Notes under the pieces: generated by a model
What the model was told of the DNA's origin: nothing
What the model saw: only the letters and a program-made list of their open reading frames with translations
Databases searched by the model: none
Assembly (NCBI GenBank): GCA_003132865.1
Contig: PKYZ01000251.1
Span: 1 to 8,149 of the forward strand
Length of the DNA stretch: 8,149 nt
Source of the DNA: Bryobacterales bacterium
GTDB lineage: Bacteria > Acidobacteriota > Terriglobia > Bryobacterales > Bryobacteraceae
Direction of reading: 5' to 3'
In this document: one piece after another, positions 5,666-8,149 of the stretch
Position numbering within the stretch: the first letter of the stretch is position 1
How the letters are laid out: each line of letters opens with the position of its first letter
Program-made: the position numbers and the translations under genes

Positions 5666-5959
5666 TTGAAAAACATTTACGTTGGAAACCTCAGTTTTGG
5701 GGCTTCGGAAGATTCTGTCCGTGCGTTATTTGAAACCCACGGTACTGTCGATCGTGTCAACATCGTTACGGATCGTGACACCGGCCAAGCTCGTGGCTTC
5801 GGCTTCGTTGAGATGGCAAACGATGGAGAGGGCGATAAAGCCATTGCCGCCGTCAATGGCATGAACCTTGATGGTCGTGCTCTAAACGTTAACGAGGCAC
5901 GCCCAAAGGCGGATCGTGCAAGCGGCGGCGGTAGCGGCTTCGGACGCAAACGCTGGTAG
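5666..5959 (+). CDS. RRM-domain RNA-binding protein
   Basis: This single-RRM protein of 97 residues is like the small glycine-tailed RNA-binding proteins of cyanobacteria and other bacteria, often cold-induced. RNP2 is IYVGNL (4-9) and RNP1 is RGFGFVEM (43-50). Both have the aromatic residues that stack on RNA bases (Tyr5, Phe45, Phe47). The rest of the fold is present: SEDSVRALFETHG (helix 1), GDKAIAAVNGMNLDGRALNVNEA (helix 2 and beta 4). It is followed by a short Gly/Ser/Arg tail (RASGGGSGFGRKRW). The start is TTG at 5666, with AAAGGA (5653-5658) 7 bp upstream; there is no ATG nearby in frame, and MKNIYVGNLSF is the usual N-terminus. The expected role is binding single-stranded RNA, as an RNA chaperone or regulator in the cytosol. 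Codon use is less GC-biased than in the neighbouring MoxR and permease genes. Confidence 0.93.
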   Translation: MKNIYVGNLSFGASEDSVRALFETHGTVDRVNIVTDRDTGQARGFGFVEMANDGEGDKAIAAVNGMNLDGRALNVNEARPKADRASGGGSGFGRKRW

Positions 5960-5999
5960 CCGGATCTTGGTGGTAACGGCCTGGTCTCACTCTGGTGGG

Positions 6000-6035
6000 G
6001 CAGGCCCTCGGCCTGCGGCGGCCTCTCAGGCCGCC
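6000..6035. terminator. two back-to-back perfect hairpins between convergent genes
   Basis: GCAGGCC (6000-6006) / GGCCTGC (6010-6016) with loop CTC is directly abutted by GGCGGCCT (6017-6024) / AGGCCGCC (6028-6035), also with loop CTC. The stems are 7 and 8 bp and perfect. The position, between the RRM gene and the convergent permease gene, suits a bidirectional transcription stop, but there is no T tract on either side. It could instead be a dispersed hairpin repeat. Confidence 0.5.
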
Positions 6036-6057
6036 CGGTTGTACGCGCCTTGCCAAA

Positions 6058-7494
6058 TCACCCATGCCGGCTCCATTCCGGCCCCTTGAATCTCTTCCGC
6101 ACCACCGCCCAGTACAACACACCTAAGCCCACCAGCAAACCCGCCAGCGTCTTGCCCGCCAGTTCATTGGGCGGCATGATCAGCACCACGCAGATGAACG
6201 CGGCAAACACAATGGCCACCAGATTCAGCGGCCCGCCGAAACGGCCCAGGCTCCATACCGCTTGGCGCGGCCAATCCGATCCCGTCTGCCGCGCGCGCCA
6301 TGCCAGGGCGATCGGAATGGTGTAGGCCAGGTACAGCGCCACCGTGCTCAGCGACGTCACAATCGGCACTGCTTTCGTCCAGAGCATGGCGGCCATGGAC
6401 GCAGCCACGATCAGCCAGATGGCCGGCGCGGGCGTGCCGTGGCGCGGGCTGACCCAGCGCACCTGCTCCGCCAGAGGCGTGCCGTGGTCGCGGGCCAGCG
6501 AATACAGTGCGCGCGATGCCGACGTGATGCACGCCAGTCCGCAAAACCACATGGCCATGGACGCCAATGCCGCCATGGCGTTGCCCGCTTTCGCGCCCAT
6601 CGCCTGTTGCAGGATGGCGATCACCGCCGGAATCTGGTTGCCTTGCAGATCCTTGGCCGCCAGCACCGCGGGAATGCTGTGGATGGCCAGCGTCAGCGCC
6701 AGCAACAGGAAGTAACCCGCTACGCCCGAAACCGCGACCGACAGGACAATGCCCCATGGCGCCCTTCGCCGGGGATCGCGCGTTTCCTCCGCCATGTGCG
6801 CCGACGCATCGAAGCCGGTGTAGGTCCACTGCGCCTGCAGCAGGCCCAGCACGAACGCCCACCAGTATGGCGAGCGCCCGTTGGCGTTCACCGCTTCAAA
6901 CAGAAACGGCACGGGTTGTTTCGGCGCGAGAAAGAACAGCGCGAGCACCACCGCGGCCACGCCGGCAATGTGCACCGTCACGCTGAAGTCGTTCAAGATC
7001 GCCACCAGGCGGATGCCGTAGTGGTTCAGAATGCCCTGATTCAGCAGAATGAACGCGAACATGCAAAACAGATTGAAGGGCGTGGAAGGCAGGTTCAGAA
7101 ACGGCAGGATGAACTGCGCGCAACTGTAGTTGATGCCGGCCTGCGCGGCGATCAGCCCCAGAATGTTCAGCCAGGCCACCAGCCAGCCCCAGCCTTTGCC
7201 GCCCAGGTCGGCCGCCCAGTGGTAGGTGGCGCCGGCGGTGGGATAGGCCGAACACAACTCGGCCATGCTGGCGGCCACCACCAGCGTGAACACCGTTGCC
7301 AAGGGCCAGCCCAGCGTCATCTCCAGCGGTCCGCCCATTTCGAGACCATAGCCGAACAGTGTGACCGCTCCGGTCAGAATCGAAATGATGGAAAAGGAGA
7401 TGGCGAAGTTGGAGAACCCGCCCATGCCGCGGAACAGTTCCTGAGCATATCCGAAGCGCCCCAGGTCGGCGCGATCCTGTTCCGGAAAAGACAT
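6058..7494 (-). CDS. amino acid permease, APC superfamily (GABA/choline transporter type)
   Basis: This 478-residue polytopic inner-membrane protein has about 12 hydrophobic segments. It starts FGYAQELFRGMGGFSNFAISF (14-34, the substrate-site end of TM1). PTAGATYHWAADLGG (85-99) follows TM2. The hallmark GFDASAHMAEETRDPRR (227-243) lies between TM6 and TM7. Later parts include SASRALYSLARDHGTPL and the closing TM pair before the basic tail (RKRFKGPEWSRHG). This pattern fits the amino acid/choline transporter branch of APC (GabP/Uga4-like), which imports amino acids, GABA or choline by cation symport. The substrate cannot be assigned from sequence. The ATG at 7494 lies 13 bp after the stop of the frataxin-like gene and has no clear Shine-Dalgarno sequence, so translation is probably coupled to it. 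The length is normal and no break is seen. Confidence 0.92.
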   Translation of the reverse strand: MSFPEQDRADLGRFGYAQELFRGMGGFSNFAISFSIISILTGAVTLFGYGLEMGGPLEMTLGWPLATVFTLVVAASMAELCSAYPTAGATYHWAADLGGKGWGWLVAWLNILGLIAAQAGINYSCAQFILPFLNLPSTPFNLFCMFAFILLNQGILNHYGIRLVAILNDFSVTVHIAGVAAVVLALFFLAPKQPVPFLFEAVNANGRSPYWWAFVLGLLQAQWTYTGFDASAHMAEETRDPRRRAPWGIVLSVAVSGVAGYFLLLALTLAIHSIPAVLAAKDLQGNQIPAVIAILQQAMGAKAGNAMAALASMAMWFCGLACITSASRALYSLARDHGTPLAEQVRWVSPRHGTPAPAIWLIVAASMAAMLWTKAVPIVTSLSTVALYLAYTIPIALAWRARQTGSDWPRQAVWSLGRFGGPLNLVAIVFAAFICVVLIMPPNELAGKTLAGLLVGLGVLYWAVVRKRFKGPEWSRHG

Positions 7495-7507
7495 CGCGCG
7501 CCGGCGG

Positions 7508-7837
7508 CTAGAGTTCCACGTCCTTCTTCAGGTGCTTGCTGATGGCTTGCTCCACCAACTCCTTCAGGGTTTGGCCCGTCTCGGTGTGGACGAAAGTGTT
7601 CTCCACGATGTCCCAATCGAGCTTGTAGCCGCGCGCCCCAAGCGTCACCTTGATTTGCCGGGCGCCGGCTTCCGGCACGACCGCGAATTTGCCCGGCGGC
7701 CGCTCGAAGGATATGGTAATCGCGCCGCCGTGAAGGCTGGACTCGAAGCCATAGTCGTCACCGGCCAGGACCAGGTCGCCCTGCAAGCCGGTCAATGCTT
7801 CGTGAGCGTGCTTCTTGAACTCGTGTTCTTCGATCAT
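7508..7837 (-). CDS. frataxin/CyaY-like protein
   Basis: This is a small soluble protein of 109 residues, close to E. coli CyaY (106). The frataxin pattern is visible in order. It has an acidic N-terminal helix (MIEEHEFKKHAHEALTGLQ) and acidic residues at GDDYGFESS. These are followed by a beta-strand with Gly (GGAITISFE, 37-45), the conserved RQI (60-62), GYKLDWD (70-76), and TGQTLKELVEQAI near the C-terminus. The usual Trp after RQI is replaced by Lys, so it is a divergent member. Frataxins bind iron on the acidic helix and modulate IscS/IscU iron-sulfur cluster assembly; no isc genes are in view. The ATG at 7837 has a strong Shine-Dalgarno sequence (GGGGAG). It precedes the permease by 13 bp. 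I infer the family from pattern memory, and a profile search should confirm it. Confidence 0.7.
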   Translation of the reverse strand: MIEEHEFKKHAHEALTGLQGDLVLAGDDYGFESSLHGGAITISFERPPGKFAVVPEAGARQIKVTLGARGYKLDWDIVENTFVHTETGQTLKELVEQAISKHLKKDVEL

Positions 7838-7905
7838 GCGATTCTCCCCTGTGGCTCACCCGAAATCGTTCCATTGCGTACCTACCACCGTAGCACTCCA
7901 ATATG

Positions 7906-7919
7906 CCGCATGCATGCGG
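7906..7919. repeat. perfect 14-bp palindrome in the divergent intergenic region
   Basis: CCGCATGCATGCGG is perfectly self-complementary. It lies between the frataxin-like gene (-) and the ADOP permease (+), 69 bp upstream of the frataxin-like start. It could be an operator for a dimeric regulator. No other clear element is visible in the roughly 210-bp intergenic region. Confidence 0.45.
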
Positions 7920-8048
7920 AAAGTGGCAAGGGGCTGCGGTTGTGGCCGGTTGTGAACGGCGCCGCCTGAATTCGGACAACCGGCCCGAGGCATCGGCTCA
8001 CGATTTCAATGGGTTACAGTGGCAGGTGGCGTGCGGATAGAGCGACTT

Positions 8049-8149
8049 ATGCGCTTTACCATCCGCCAGCTCCGCAAGAGTCCCGGCTTTGCGATTACGA
8101 CCATTCTGACCCTGGCACTGGGCATCGGTGCGACCACCGCCATCTTCAG
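8049..8149 (+). CDS. ADOP/MacB-type ABC transporter permease, N-terminus (3' partial)
   Basis: Only the first 33 codons are present, reading [14 protein letters not shown], then a hydrophobic helix with [13 protein letters not shown]. This is the hallmark N-terminus of the MacB_PCD/FtsX permeases known as ADOP (acidobacterial duplicated orphan permeases), which occur in many copies in Acidobacteriota and usually lack an adjacent ATPase gene. The full protein is normally about 800 residues with two FtsX domains and periplasmic MacB-like domains, and would continue past the window. The start ATG at 8049 has only a weak purine stretch (GGATAGAG) upstream. The function is presumably efflux or envelope transport; the substrate is unknown. 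Confidence 0.88.
   Translation, partial: MRFTIRQLRKSPGFAITTILTLALGIGATTAIF

Noticed and set aside
6262..7542. Long plus-strand open frame (over 400 codons) opposite the permease
   Set aside because: The translation is rich in Arg, His and Gln with no domain, as expected for the antisense shadow of a GC-rich membrane protein gene. The minus strand encodes a clear APC permease.
7758..7979. 73-codon minus-strand frame overlapping the frataxin-like start
   Set aside because: It is Arg-rich with no pattern and out of frame with the supported gene, which has a strong Shine-Dalgarno sequence.
1..8149. CRISPR arrays, tRNA or rRNA genes, insertion sequences, prophage genes
   Set aside because: No regularly spaced repeats, cloverleaf-like segments, transposase motifs or paired terminal repeats were seen on either strand.

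Overview
The window is GC-rich bacterial DNA that looks like the chromosome of an acidobacterium, probably of the Solibacter/Bryobacter type. This placement is inferred from protein families, not from a marker gene. It opens with the C-terminus of a large Oar-type TonB-dependent receptor. It closes with the first 33 codons of an ADOP/MacB-type permease, whose N-terminal sequence ([14 protein letters not shown]..., [13 protein letters not shown]) is typical of that phylum.

Layout. (1) Bases 1-618 (+): end of a TonB-dependent outer-membrane receptor. (2) 645-1880 (+): a membrane-anchored DUF3179-family protein whose reading frame is interrupted once, by a TGA at 1146-1148. The TGA sits exactly where the first Cys of the family's C-x-x-C motif is expected. 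A hairpin with a GGUCU apical loop starts three bases after it, so this is best read as a candidate selenoprotein (Sec168). (3) 1881-2577: about 700 bp without an intact gene. It holds a frameshifted minus-strand gene remnant (2414 down to about 2016), a possible antitoxin-like scrap (about 2035-1967), a repeat and inverted-repeat cluster (2478-2523) and a likely promoter. (4) 2578-3561 (+) MoxR-type AAA+ ATPase, then 3580-4653 (+) a divergent YchF-like P-loop GTPase with DUF933/TGS. (5) 5437-4985 and 4972-4730 (-): two small unrecognised genes that look like one transcription unit. (6) 5666-5959 (+): a small RRM RNA-binding protein with a TTG start and an upstream extended -10 promoter, divergent from the small minus-strand genes. 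(7) 5960-6057: two perfect back-to-back hairpins between convergent genes. (8) 7837-7508 and 7494-6058 (-): a frataxin/CyaY-like protein followed by an APC-superfamily amino acid permease, 13 bp apart. (9) 8049-8149 (+): start of the ADOP permease.

How the genes relate. Most neighbours look like independent housekeeping or accessory genes. Plausible transcriptional pairs are MoxR/YchF-like, the two small minus-strand genes, and frataxin-like/permease. The observation most worth following is the UGA-plus-hairpin arrangement in the DUF3179 gene. Standard annotation would split that gene into two hypothetical fragments or call it a pseudogene.
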